Part shown: positions 26,001-33,273 of the stretch, piece by piece
Layout of the letters: every line of letters starts with the position of its first letter
How positions within the stretch are numbered: the first letter of the stretch is position 1
Notes under the pieces: generated by a model
Database searches by the model: none
Told to the model about the DNA's origin: nothing
The model's input: only the letters and a program-made list of their open reading frames with translations
Made by a program: the position numbers and the translations under genes
DNA from: Sepioteuthis lessoniana
Lineage: Eukaryota; Mollusca; Cephalopoda; Myopsida; Loliginidae
Length of the DNA: 64,000 nucleotides
Assembly: GCA_963585895.1 (NCBI GenBank)
Contig: OY757947.1
Span: 34,786,883-34,850,882, forward strand
Direction: 5' to 3'

Positions 26001-27581
26001 ATCAGTAATGGCTTCTCTCTTTTTTGATTTCAGCTTGGAACAGAGTCTCTCATGATGTGGACAACAGACATGCTCGAGCCAACAAGGGTTAGTATTTTTA
26101 TTTTGCACTTTTCTCTGCACCCAACTCTCAAAGTGGATATTATTGGCATATTTCAATCTTTTCCCAATAAATATGCCAACTCTGTTTCTCTTCCTATATA
26201 GTCAATGTTTTTATTATTGTCTTTCTAGGTTCCACTCCGACGTGGTACAAAGAAAAGAGTCCAAACCCACAGGTTGAAAGTAAGTTGCCGTTTCTTTCTA
26301 TCACCTAAAAAAAGAATTCATCTCTTCTTTTGCTATTGCTACTCAGAATATATGCATTCACTCAACCCCTCTACTACAAACTGAGTTTAACAGGTTTTCC
26401 TTCTCCTAGATTGGTTGCTATAGCAAGCGTAAAGAGCCCAGTCTGCTCTACTATTTACCCAGAGCTGGAGGCAAAATAGTTGGATGCATGCCTTTCCCTA
26501 AGGTATAAGCACTGTGAAATGCAAACTGCCTGGTTCAGGATTTGAACTTGGGTTAATATGACCATTTCCTACAACATTAACCATTATATTTCAAGTGCTT
26601 CCTCTAGCCTTTTGGCACTTTCCTTTGGCTCTAAAAAAGAATGTCCTTAACTCTTTCCTTACCAGTCTTAGGTCCACGAATTGGTGAAATACCTGTAATA
26701 AAAATTTTAAAAAACTATGACAATTTCCCATCTAGCTTTATCTTCAAGTGTTTAGTTAAAAGTCCTAGTAGTTCAGCTATACAATTGTACTGACATGACT
26801 ACAGCTTGGAAGAATTCTCTTTTTATTTTATTGGAGAATGATCGATAAACTGTCCATAGCAGTCCATGCTTTAGTTAGGCGTATGTTGACAGCTCTTTCA
26901 GCGGATGAAATATAGCTATCAAGGTATATGAACAGGCTTATCATTTAATGAAGAGATGGCACCACTTTGATTAAAACATACGAACTCTATTTTCAAACCA
27001 TCCAAGCAAGATGATCAAGATATGCTAGACAGTGCTGTAGAAATAAAGACAAACTTATAAACGATGTTCTCTGGATTCCTACACATGGACACACCTGTGT
27101 TAGCTGACCAGCAAAAACTTACATTCACCACCTTTATGTGGTTGCTGGATGCAGTCTTGAGGAACTACTAAGCATAATAGGGATGGATAGCAAGAAAGAG
27201 TCAAAAGGAATTTGTGCTGTCAACATTCTTTGATAATCATGATTAGTAGCAAAAATTGCCCAGTCCCATCAGCTATCTTTATCAGAGATAGCCCATTGTT
27301 CCTGTACCTTTTTAGTGCTATGGGGAGGCACCATTTCAGAAGTGAATTTTCAGGAATAAACCTTTCTTAATTATAAATGTGTCCTAGCTACAATGGACCC
27401 AAAAGATTTTTCTTTATCTTTCATTTGTGTTACTACCAATGTCATTTAAAGATATCTTTATTTTTTTAATTTTTTTTCCTCTTGTTGATTTGTTTTCTTT
27501 TGTCTTTCAGACTTCAAACCTTTTGATCTGGAAAAATGGTATGGCCAGCGAACAATAGAGAAAATTCGAGGGACCACGTGA
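1408..27581 (+). CDS. MCRIP2: MCRIP2-like (FAM195 family) protein, eight coding exons
   Basis: Spliced gene assembled from exons 1408-1459, 4293-4386, 14883-14948, 20801-20916, 23452-23505 (5a), 26034-26087 (5b), 26229-26279 and 27511-27581. All introns are GT-AG and all phases match. With one exon 5 the product is 167 residues; human MCRIP2 is about 160. With both it is 185. Seen in the sequence: it starts MYT; VFNGKRT lies at 76-82, EEIVKYLTD at 101-109 followed by Trp111, YKEKSPNP at 134-141 and NFKPFDLEKWY at 145-155. These are the conserved MCRIP blocks in the right order and spacing. Known for the family: vertebrate MCRIP1 binds the CtBP co-repressor under ERK control through a PxDLS-type motif, and MCRIP1/2 associate with DDX6 and stress granules. 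Here PFDL (148-151) keeps the PxDL core but lacks the following Ser. No signal peptide or membrane segment. MCRIP2 rather than MCRIP1 is supported by the MYT start, the length, and the D-W/K-W-type C-terminal extension. Confidence 0.87.
1460..4292 (+). other. intron 1 of the MCRIP2-like gene
   Basis: GT at 1460 and AG at 4291-4292 with a T/C-rich tract before the acceptor. Very AT-rich. Apart from the foldback element and microsatellites at 2710-3119 I see only low-complexity A/T sequence. Confidence 0.7.
2710..3119 (-). repeat. foldback element flanked by microsatellites, copy 1
   Basis: Near-perfect inverted arms of over 100 bp (left from about 2791, right to about 3065) share GTCAACGTTAAAACGTTTCGG and AAATCTTCATCAGGACTTTAAG with their complements. 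Outside the left arm is a tail (aaataatggaaatgaatccgacagt) and a TA/GT microsatellite; outside the right arm is a TA run to 3119. The same architecture, reversed, is at 10241-10625. No protein is encoded; it is MITE-like, but no target duplication can be read through the microsatellites. Confidence 0.8.
4293..4386 (+). CDS. MCRIP2: MCRIP2-like exon 2
   Basis: 94 nt, acceptor tttttcag, donor GAG|gttagt, phase 1 to phase 2. It encodes a hydrophilic stretch (PHNSLDHIEGRGDSSNTTKR, then a TTVGHHTTAM segment). Open only in the frame set by exon 1. The sequence is not conserved in the family, which is poorly conserved in this region, so support comes from frame, splice sites and position. Confidence 0.7.
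4553..4710 (+). repeat. ancient repeat, partner of 5695-5880
   Basis: Shares TTGAGACAA(A/G)ATCTTCTATAAAT, TTTTAATGGA(A/G)TCTTTGC and TTGAGAGAACC with 5695-5880 in the same order and orientation, at roughly three-quarters identity by eye. Family unknown. Confidence 0.6.
5695..5880 (+). repeat. ancient repeat, partner of 4553-4710
   Basis: Diverged second copy of the 4553-4710 sequence; it is followed directly by another repeat (5886-6049). Confidence 0.6.
5886..6049 (+). repeat. ancient repeat, partner of 8183-8358
   Basis: Shares TATCAACAAAATGTGTCT, TTTGCTATGATATG and the segment TGTG(C/T)TACCAAAT.AAAAGCA with 8183-8358, in order. Confidence 0.6.
6440..6745 (+). repeat. ancient repeat, partner of 24310-24625
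   Basis: Shares AGAGAGCAACT.AAGT, GTGAGGGCA, AAAACTTTAGTAAA and AGTCATTTTTAGAAG with 24310-24625 over about 300 bp. Family unknown; both copies are intronic. Confidence 0.65.
8183..8358 (+). repeat. ancient repeat, partner of 5886-6049
   Basis: Diverged copy of 5886-6049 with an additional insertion of about 15 bp in the middle. Confidence 0.6.
10241..10625 (+). repeat. foldback element flanked by microsatellites, copy 2
   Basis: Inverted arms centred near 10410-10440 (AAGTCAACGT..AACCGTTTCGG against CCGAAACGTGTTAACGTTGACTTT). An AT run (10241-10297) lies on one side. The tail cggatttatttccattatttac and an AC run (10595-10622) lie on the other. It is the reverse orientation of the element at 2710-3119, with the same order of parts. 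Confidence 0.8.
11848..11914. other. 17-bp inverted repeat with 33-nt loop in intron 2
   Basis: Left arm GGTCACAAAATCGGGGA (11848-11864) and right arm TCCCCCATTTTGTGACC (11898-11914) pair at 16 of 17 positions. It lies in the CpG-richer part of intron 2. Could be a remnant of a short foldback transposon or a regulatory hairpin; no function can be assigned. Confidence 0.6.
13980..14245 (+). repeat. ancient repeat, partner of 15800-16080
   Basis: Shares TTCTGT.AAAATTGAGAC, TTTTGAAAATTTGAATTT and ATAATTTTGAAAA with 15800-16080 in order. The two copies bracket exon 3 of the MCRIP2-like gene. Confidence 0.6.
14883..14948 (+). CDS. MCRIP2: MCRIP2-like exon 3 (66-nt cassette)
   Basis: Acceptor after a long CT tract (tctctctctctcttag) and donor CTTAA|gtatgt. 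Phase 2 in and out, so including or skipping it keeps the frame. It encodes YTARQFHNAAALHEKECSQT plus L. It does not match a conserved MCRIP block, so it is either a lineage-specific insert or a cassette exon. The reading frame and good splice sites are the support. Confidence 0.6.
15190..15560 (+). repeat. SINE-like element, family B
   Basis: Carries the family order: GGGATAAGACC, tcattgccattactcccag, ttagggtcccatct.tgg.gaaatagatctgttt, and the tail AAATAACCctagaTGGGTTGACgTGCCATTAAAA. The tail closely resembles the 3' tail of the tRNA-headed SINE at 24798. Confidence 0.75.
15800..16080 (+). repeat. ancient repeat, partner of 13980-14245
   Basis: Diverged copy of 13980-14245; see that entry for shared blocks. 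Confidence 0.6.
16220..16500 (-). repeat. tRNA-derived SINE, family C, minus strand
   Basis: The minus strand has an A-box-like TGGCCTAATGAGTAAAGAG and a B box GGGTTCAAACCC about 30 nt later, then a body containing CTACACCTTGGTGTGG. The plus-strand body (gtcgagggtgacccaaagg...ccaaggtgtagggaagggcg) recurs at 40385-40600. It may belong to the SINEs with a conserved central domain described in cephalopods, but I cannot confirm that from memory. Confidence 0.75.
17380..17530 (+). pseudogene. possible RTE-type LINE 3' coding remnant
   Basis: Resembles 27055-27190 (tctgcatatggacaca..., ccagcagaaacttacattca...). The translated pattern (LW-x-P-x-HGH...PAKTYIH) looks like the end of a reverse transcriptase ORF found widely as RTE-like debris. 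Broken by stops. Weak call. Confidence 0.35.
17820..18070 (+). repeat. short tandem repeat, about 90-bp unit, three copies
   Basis: Each unit reads: TATATAGTTCTTGTATAA, then a GCAC..CTAACTTTTAGGTTGAAAAATCTGG-like segment, then ACAAAGAATTACAGTATA. A related pair of units is at 33610-33740. Confidence 0.7.
18990..19570 (+). repeat. SINE-like element, family B, with internal repeats
   Basis: Begins near the GGAGTAAGACTCTCC block and ends at AAATAACCggatTGGGTTGACATGC (about 19507-19540). The interior is a run of degenerate units (TTTGTATTAGATAGGAATAC, TTGAAACCATATAACTGT) like those at 25610-25870. Confidence 0.65.
20801..20916 (+). CDS. MCRIP2: MCRIP2-like exon 4 (conserved core 1)
   Basis: 116 nt, acceptor ttctttaaag, donor CAGATG|gtaagt, phase 2 to phase 1. 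Encodes SPKSVFNGKRTVSVHRPNSY, then SSDPQSPQ, then LEEIVKYLTD. VFNGKRT and EEIVKYL are hallmark MCRIP blocks; the link between them is Ser/Pro-rich, as in vertebrate MCRIP1. This exon is the strongest single piece of evidence for the family. Confidence 0.9.
21000..21245 (+). repeat. SINE, family A variant
   Basis: Has TGGTGTAACAG, a B-box-like GTTCTAATCC, ACTAATACCCTTGGaAAAGGTA, cagctatggg, and the 3' part with CTGAATTCAAACCTGTT. The same 3' part is at 22661-22945 and, partly, at 61570-61706. Confidence 0.7.
21555..21895 (+). repeat. SINE-like element, family B, near complete
   Basis: GGGTAAGATCCCACCC head, gatcccatctatgactcaaatagatctg block, and the tail CTAACTTTTAGGCATGAAATAACC...ACATGGCATTAAAATCAATC. 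A good reference copy for the family. Confidence 0.75.
22361..22555 (+). repeat. tRNA-derived SINE, family A
   Basis: A-box-like GGCGTAATGGCTAATATGTTGG, then ACTAATACCCTTGGGAAAGG, then the tail TTGACATAAAATAACTCACG, AAAGTTGGTGTGCCATTAAACA. The B box is degenerate. Confidence 0.75.
22661..22945 (+). repeat. SINE, family A variant with alternative 3' end
   Basis: B box GAGTTCAAATCC, then CACTAATACCCTTGGGAAAG, then the 3' end gcaactagtctagaaggaaa, ttcaaacctgttag, ttgaccttgtgtcatatcctgcc. The 3' end differs from that of the 24798 copy, so two SINE subfamilies share one head. Confidence 0.75.
23452..23505 (+). CDS. MCRIP2: MCRIP2-like exon 5a (duplicated exon, copy 1)
   Basis: 54 nt, acceptor tctcctgccag, donor AAGG|gtatga, phase 1 in and out. 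Encodes (D)WNRVIHDINSRHPRDNK(G). It is 42 of 54 bases identical to exon 5b and 12 of 19 residues identical, counting the split codons. In the family this position follows the EEnVrf block with Trp. The first residue here is Asp where relatives, and 5b, have Ala. Confidence 0.85.
24310..24625 (+). repeat. ancient repeat, partner of 6440-6745
   Basis: Second copy of the intronic repeat described at 6440-6745. Confidence 0.65.
24798..25030 (+). repeat. tRNA-derived SINE, family A, full length
   Basis: A box in GTGTAATGGTTAAAGCGCTGG, B box near CGAATTCAAACTT, then CAAATACCCTTGGGAAAGGT, cagctatgggttaaatag, and the tail TTGGCATTAAATAACCTACA, AAGGTTGATATGCCATTAAA. It resembles the tRNA-derived OR-type SINEs known from octopus. 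The best reference copy in the window. Confidence 0.85.
25385..26005 (+). repeat. SINE-like element, family B, abutting exon 5b
   Basis: Starts near CTGTTGGTAAGGCTTAG and contains the GGGGGTAAGACCCTGCC and ggtcccatatatgagtaagatagat blocks. The interior has degenerate TTGAAACCATATAA units, and the tail is ATAAAATAACCCCAGACTGG, TTAACGTGCCATTAATATCA. The tail ends about 30 nt before the exon 5b acceptor. Confidence 0.75.
26034..26087 (+). CDS. MCRIP2: MCRIP2-like exon 5b (duplicated exon, copy 2)
   Basis: 54 nt, acceptor ttttttgatttcag, donor AAGG|gttagt, phase 1 in and out. Encodes (A)WNRVSHDVDNRHARANK(G). Ala-Trp matches the vertebrate EAW, so this is probably the ancestral-like copy. A 141-nt intron separates it from exon 6. 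Confidence 0.87.
26229..26279 (+). CDS. MCRIP2: MCRIP2-like exon 6 (conserved core 2)
   Basis: 51 nt, acceptor ctttctag, donor GAAA|gtaagt, phase 1 in and out. Encodes STPTWYKEKSPNPQVE; Y-x-E-K/R-x-PNP is a family signature. Confidence 0.9.
26390..26600 (-). repeat. SINE, family A variant, minus strand
   Basis: The minus strand reads from a head with a B-box-like GTTCAAATCC through CAGTGCTTATACCTTAGGGAAAGG and ctccagctctgggtaaatag to GGAGAAGGAAAACCTGTTA. It matches the 22661 subfamily. Confidence 0.65.
27055..27220 (+). pseudogene. possible RTE-type LINE 3' coding remnant
   Basis: Conceptual translation gives VLWIPTHGHTCVS, a stop, then PAKTYIHHLYVVAGCSLEEL. This resembles the C-terminal debris of RTE-like reverse transcriptases. 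Similar to 17380-17530. Not functional. Confidence 0.45.
27511..27581 (+). CDS. MCRIP2: MCRIP2-like exon 7 (C-terminus and stop)
   Basis: Acceptor tgtctttcag; encodes (N)FKPFDLEKWYGQRTIEKI, then RGTT, ending at TGA 27579-27581. FKPxDL is a family hallmark and overlaps the PxDLS-type CtBP-binding motif of MCRIP1. The D-L-x-x-W-(W/Y) continuation resembles MCRIP2. Confidence 0.92.
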
Positions 27582-27881
27582 CTTGACCTCAGCTCTCCCC
27601 CCCAGTCCCTGCCACCCTCTTCCAATTTCTTTTTCTTTCTACTTTGACTTTTTACTTTTTCACTCCACCACCTCCACCACCACCACCACCACTGCCATCG
27701 TCACGACTGCCACCAATATCTCTACTATTACTACTCTTACTACTACTACTACCAACACCTTTGGCTGCCAACTGTGGCAACTTTGGGGAAAACTCTTCTT
27801 TTTTTTTTTTCTTTTTTTTTTTCCCCCCACTCTGGCTGCTTTGACAGAAATCTTGACAGGATCTGCAAATATTTATCAAAA

Positions 27882-27912
<31 letters not shown>

Positions 27913-28329
27913 CCTCAACAGTTTTTTTTCTTTTGGGTATTTTAGCTATACAATTAGTGCATTAAAAAACTTTTTTCCCACCCTTCGGCAAGGACTGCCA
28001 TAAAGCATTTTTAAAAAATTTTTTGTCTTGTCTGGCCTGTGTGTTCCAATTTGGATTGGGATTTGACAACATTTTGACTGGCATTTCATCTGGATGAATA
28101 GTATAGAACTTGGCTGTCAAAAGCAAGTTGATAGCCTCAATCTTTTCAAAGCCTGATGTTTCCCAATATCTTGGGCATTCAAACTGCAACAGTCAAAGCA
28201 ATCCAGAAATGTCTTATTCAGTTTGTCTTGTATATTGGCAGTTTCGGTTTCAGTGCCTGAACATGGTGATACTCTTGCTGGTTAAAGCATTGTCAATCTC
28301 AACATGGATGTGAGTCCGACTTGAATGAA

Positions 28330-28360
<31 letters not shown>

Positions 28361-28491
28361 CCATGCTGGCTGTGGGGTGGGTTTAATTTAATATAACTAA
28401 CAAGGAATGTTTAAGTGCAGAAAACTAAACTTTTTATTACAGATATTTCATACCCATCAAAAATTTTTAATTCTCTCTTCCCGGTTTCCTC

Positions 28492-28528
<37 letters not shown>

Positions 28529-28800
28529 CCATAAAAACTGCTGGTGGCTTTAAGAAAGTGGCCCTGGTAATGGTTGATCTAGACGGATTGTCAGCCCCCC
28601 CTCTTCTTTAATACTTTAATTCCTCCTCTTCCTGCTGCTCCTCTCTCTCTCTCTCTCTCTCTCTCTTCTGTCTTTTTGTGTTGACACAAAAAAGCAACAT
28701 TTGATGCCAGTTCAATCCACAGAAGAAGTCTCTCTCTACAACTGACAACTACTTTTCATTTCTAACTTCTTGTATTTCTACAAATAAAAACTTTTTTGTC
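27582..28800 (+). other. probable 3' UTR of the MCRIP2-like gene
   Basis: Contains CCA and TAC triplet runs (27665-27755), several long poly-T runs, and CT microsatellites (28494-28527, 28640-28664). AATAAA at 28783-28788 is a plausible polyadenylation signal. The actual end cannot be determined. Confidence 0.45.
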
Positions 28801-29257
28801 TTCACGATATCTACACCTTCTTCAATATTTTCATATTTTCAACAGGTTACAGAAAATAATTCGCTTTTTTTCTGTTCTTTTTTTTTTTTTTTTCTTTTAC
28901 ACCATAAAAATCGGTTATCTTGATTTAAGCAAATGTTATATGAAATAGAATTTGAGGCAAAAGCTTGTCTCTCAAAGACACATTGGCCTTGTGCAAGATT
29001 TGGCTCAGCTGAGTAAACACCTTTGTAGGAAACATAATTCAATGTATGTCTTACAAATTGAATTTAAACTCTTTTTAATTTTGTGCTTGATTATTTAAAA
29101 ATACGTTTCAATTTAGTCAAAAAGGAAATTATATCATTTTTTAGCTTTGAGGTCTTTATCGTCAGTTAAATTTTGTCTGATTTCCTGGACTGAATAATGA
29201 GATGAAAATTATTTTAAAGGCAATTTTAAAGTAATAAAGATAATTCATCTTCAATTT

Positions 29258-29482
29258 TTGAATGTTCTTACTAGTGGTAAAAACAAAAAAATTAATTAAA
29301 AGAATTAAAAAGGAAAAAAAAAACAAATTCGCCATCTGTGTCTTTCACCCAAATTATTGTATTTTATTTGTCTTATAAGAATTTATTTTCTCAACTATTT
29401 TAAAATTTCTCCTGCTAGATCATCAGGCATTACCTGAATTATGAAATAGCTTTTTTCTGTTAGTTTGGCCAAAAAGTTTCTT
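29258..29482 (+). repeat. recent direct duplication, copy 1
   Basis: About 225 bp starting TTTTTGAATGTTCTTACTAG, nearly identical to 29896-30130. Differences are small indels in the A-rich part and a short insertion near its end. Confidence 0.85.
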
Positions 29483-29895
29483 GTTAGATGGCATAATAAC
29501 AAAATGATCCCATCTAATAATTATAGGTTGACAAAAAGATTCCATATCTCACCCAAAGACTTTGGCTGTTAAGGCGAGGTCTGTCCCCTCCAGTTGCTCA
29601 GAGACAGGTCCATGATGTTGGTGAATGTTGAGTTGGTTTGAATGAACCCTTACTCTACTACTATCCACACCTACCCACATTGCGTTTTTGATCACAGAGA
29701 GGTAGGTCAGTTGTTATTAGTATTGCTGATTGCCATATGGCCTGTCGCCTGCATGATTATTAGCATAATTCTTTAAAAAAAACTGTATATTCAAAAAGAA
29801 GACTCCAGTCCATATATGAAATAAAGTTTATATGAATTCACTTATGCAAATTGCTTTCCAATGCTACTATCTTTCATGATACTGGACTTGTGGTT

Positions 29896-30130
29896 TTTGA
29901 ATGTTCTTACTAGTGGTAAAAACAAAAAAATTAATTTAAAAAATAAAAGGAAAAACACCAAATTCTCCATCTGTGTCTTTCACCCAAATTATTGGATTTT
30001 ATTTGCCTTCTAAGAATTTATTTTCTCAACTATTTTAAAATTTCTCCTGCTAGATCATCAGGCATTACCTGAATTATGAAATAGCTTTTGTAATATTTCT
30101 GTTAGTTTGGCCAAAAATGAAATTTCTTGG
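29896..30130 (+). repeat. recent direct duplication, copy 2
   Basis: Second copy of 29258-29482, offset about 640 bp. The intervening 400 bp is not duplicated. Nothing coding is recognised between 28840 and 31430 besides this. Confidence 0.85.
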
Positions 30131-31429
30131 TCTGTAAGTCTGGCTCAAGGTCCGGCTTCAGGAGGCTTCTTCAAATGACGTGGAGTTTGGTAGCAGCTTG
30201 AAGGTGACTCAAACTGCCGAAATCTTTGGCTTATATTGAGGCAAGCCTTAAACTGGCATGGGGCCAATTAGATATGAGTTTAGTTAATTTCCCTATTCTA
30301 GATTAGCAATTCATGCAAAACCACATTTTCAGCAAATTCATCATCATTTGATATTTTGGGGAATTGGTCAACCACTTTTTAGTAGTTAAAAGGTTAGTTC
30401 AACCTTAACTCCAATTTACTTTAATCTATATCTCTTACCCTTACTCAGAGTGTCTGTATTTCTCCTACCTTCTCTCTTTCTCACCTGAGGTAAGTTTTAT
30501 CCTGTCTGGGGCTGAAGATACAGGCTGCTAGCTTAACACCATATCTTTGTGAACAACTTCTTTTTCATATTCCCTTCTTTGCAAAAGAATGCGTTCAAGT
30601 GGACTCATAATTATATTGCGGCTCAATAATGTGCATCCATGTATATATATTGATGGATGGATGTATGTTTGTGGATAGATATCTAAATCAAAAGGATTTT
30701 ATCTTCAGCATATCTGGACGGTGTCAATCAGTCTTGTGGTCTTTGTGCAAAAATAGACAAGGAGATACTCCCGCATGAATCTATGGAATTTTGGTGTGAA
30801 GGCCCAAGACAAGAAGTGTGGATGGAAAGAACCGAGGGAGTTGATCAATGAGGAGTTAGGGAAAACTGGACAGTTGACCTGTAGATATTGGGCAAGTAAG
30901 TCTAAGGGTAGATAGCTGAAGAGGGGCAGATGAGTCAGCATTTTTTATAGCTGATAGGATTTTCGCTAGGGCTCTTGCAATAGCCATATACATAGTAGAT
31001 GTCACAGGCTTCTTATAGTTTTGTTGTCTCTAGTTCATTTTTCTTTCTTCCCACTGTTTTTTGTTTGACATGGGAATACTCTACTCAGCCAGGTTTAAGA
31101 ATTTACGACAGTCCTCACTAGATAGTCAGCCACTAAGATGCAAAATGTAGCTGCAAATGAACTGCACACAAAAGTTTACCCAAGTGCATTGGACACTTGG
31201 CCGCCTGGATATTCCCACAATATCTCATTATTCTGACCCTCAAAAGAAAGAGACAAGCAGTACTTGTAGATTTTGTGTGTGCGCTTTCAGAAATTCCCAG
31301 TTTCAAATCTTTCCTTGTCAACTTTTAAATTGTCTTGAACCACCTTGTCACACCATTAAAGTTATTAACTTTGGTTGAAAGATCACTTTTGATTCTTTAA
31401 TTGTTTTTAATGTCATGTCAACATGTCTA

Positions 31430-31632
31430 GACTTATTTTATGTCTAGAGGTTAGAGCGTCGTATTCAGTGTTCATAATCACATTGTGTATGTGTTTAAGA
31501 GTTTCTTGCACAGTTATATGGTTTCAAGTATTCCTATCTAATACAAATAATTTGCACACAGTTGTATGAATTCAAATATTTTTGTCTAATACTTATTTGT
31601 ACACGGTTATGTTTTAAAGTAATGTGTTTGCC
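31430..31632 (-). repeat. family B element fragment, minus strand
   Basis: TTATTTTATGTCTAGAGGTTA tail block, then CACAGTTATATGGTTTCAAG and TATTCCTATCTAATACAAAT units on the plus strand. It ends where the next SINE begins. Confidence 0.6.
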
Positions 31633-31633
31633 T

Positions 31634-31985
31634 CTGCCTCCCACCAGACAGGGCTTGACACAAGGTCAATGAGCCAAAGGCCAATTAAAGTGGGGATTAA
31701 GGGGATGGGTAGGTCGGGAACGAGCTGAGACTCGAATCCTGCTGGTCTGTGTAGCTCATTGACTCACTAAGTGCAATGTGAGTCTAATGAGCCAAGCTGT
31801 TTCTTGGACCCTAATCTGGGTCCAGACACGGATACTGGGTTATAGCTTAAACTAGACTGCAAGGTCTAGTGCTATACATGGGGTCCAAAGGAGTCAATAA
31901 TGCTGCTCGCCTACCCAAAGGTAGCCCAGCCGAAACGGCTTCAAGTCTGTAATTGTTCCTTTTCAGAGCCTTGCTCTGGCCAAAA
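31634..31985 (-). repeat. SINE family D, minus-strand member of an inverted pair
   Basis: The minus strand has a B-box-like GGATTCGAGTCTC and ends TCAAGCCCTGTCTGGTGGGAGGCAG. The plus-oriented partner is at 32180-32383. Homology includes CTACCCAAAGGTAGCCCAGCC against the complement of GGCTGGGCCACCTTCGGGTG. Confidence 0.7.
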
Positions 31986-32179
31986 AGGCCAGAGAAAGCC
32001 CAAGTAACTAGAAATAATAATTACTTTAAAACAAATTATGTTTTAAAGTAATTATAATTTTCAGTTACTGTAATTATTTGTAAATAAACTTGCTTGTAAC
32101 CCAACTTTGGATTACGTAATTGTATAAAAAAAAAAAAAGTTAAAAAAATAATAATAATAATTCTCATATGTAATATGCT

Positions 32180-32383
32180 GGTATGGGCACAGTCCAACAA
32201 AGGCAGACTTGAGGGTGTAAGGCCTGGGTTTTTGGCTGGGCCACCTTCGGGTGGGCAAGCTGCATTATAGTCCAGCAGACCTCGAGCCTCAGCTCATGTC
32301 CGACCTTCACCTCCTCTAAACCCCCACTATAATCGACCTCCGGGTCATTGACCTTGCATCAAGTCCTGTCTGGTGGGAGGCAG
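32180..32383 (+). repeat. SINE family D, plus-strand member of an inverted pair
   Basis: Shares its last 110 bp or so with the complement of 31634-31750, ending CAAGTCCTGTCTGGTGGGAGGCAG. It is shorter than its partner, mainly because it lacks about 140 bp present there. Confidence 0.7.
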
Positions 32384-32863
32384 TGACTAATATATCATAT
32401 ATAATATACTCTGACTTTTTAGAATTTGTAGCAGCTAAATCTAACTTTAGTTCAAGTTTTTATCAACTTGTACTAATTATAAAAATTTATAGAGTTTAAA
32501 TTGTTTAGAAACACAATTTATATAGTATTTATTCAAATCAGAATCAAAGGGCGTAATAGAATCAAATGTATAAGACGCATCATAGAAGTGACGGAAAATA
32601 ATTCTATGTGGATATCAAACAAAAGAATTATCCCTTGGAACAATTCAAAATAAAGTTCATTAAACCAACACCTTATCGCAAATGCCTAACAAGATTTAGA
32701 CACTATACTCATACACAGATACTTTTTCAAATCACATTTCACCATTACACTTCTGAGTCTGCACAACAATAGGGCCTTCATGATTGAGAGGAAGGCCCCA
32801 AAATGATGCACATTCTCTCTTGATGAGCCCAATACTATTTATTGAATAAGAAAAAGGAATAAG

Positions 32864-33273
32864 TGTAACATGGTCATACATGAATATGGGAAATAGACTT
32901 ATTCATACTGGTACGCAAAACGTTCATAATGTCCATAACGCACATATATAAATAACATAGGAATCCCGAAACACGAAAAACACTTACGACTTCTTAGTTC
33001 AGGTACGAGACTTTTTATTACCTTTGAGTTTAAAGGTTTTTCAACGTAAGGAGAGAGGCACAATCTTTCTATGCTGACTTTTCCATCTGCTCCCCCCCAA
33101 CACGTGCAGCCCCGAAAGTCAACCGTCTTCTTCCGAGCCAGGAACTCAACTCTGACTTTTCAAATCTCAGCCCATGTTTGCACCTAACCCATGCACTGAG
33201 CTGAAAGGTTCTCAGCCTAACTAAACCCAAAGGCAAGATATATAAAACAAAATCCCTCAGCCATTATATTACA
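32864..33273 (-). mobile_element. solo LTR, minus strand, target duplication TAAG
   Basis: Begins TG and ends CA, flanked by TAAG at 32860-32863 and 33274-33277. On the minus strand it has a purine-rich first half, an AATAAA in GGTAATAAAAAGTCTCGTACC, and GAAGTCGTAAGTGTTTTTCG. It is clearly related to 43331-43881 throughout. No internal retroelement genes lie beside it, so it is a solo LTR left by recombination. Confidence 0.8.

Larger units (their letters stand above)
23506..26033 (+). other. intron between exons 5a and 5b
   Basis: 2.5 kb with a long poly-T run (about 23739-23765), the ancient repeat at 24310-24625, a tRNA SINE at 24798-25030, an AC run (25086-25112) and a family B element ending about 30 nt before the exon 5b acceptor. 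Confidence 0.7.
26280..27510 (+). other. last intron of the MCRIP2-like gene
   Basis: GT-AG, 1.23 kb. Holds a minus-strand SINE (26390-26600) and a LINE-like remnant (27055-27220). Confidence 0.75.

Noticed and set aside
27583..27945. 120-residue open frame just after the MCRIP2-like stop
   Set aside because: Low-complexity Thr and Phe runs from triplet repeats and poly-T in the 3' UTR.
30705..30941. 78-residue minus-strand frame without low complexity
   Set aside because: No motif, no splice partners and no relatives visible in the window; too weak to call.
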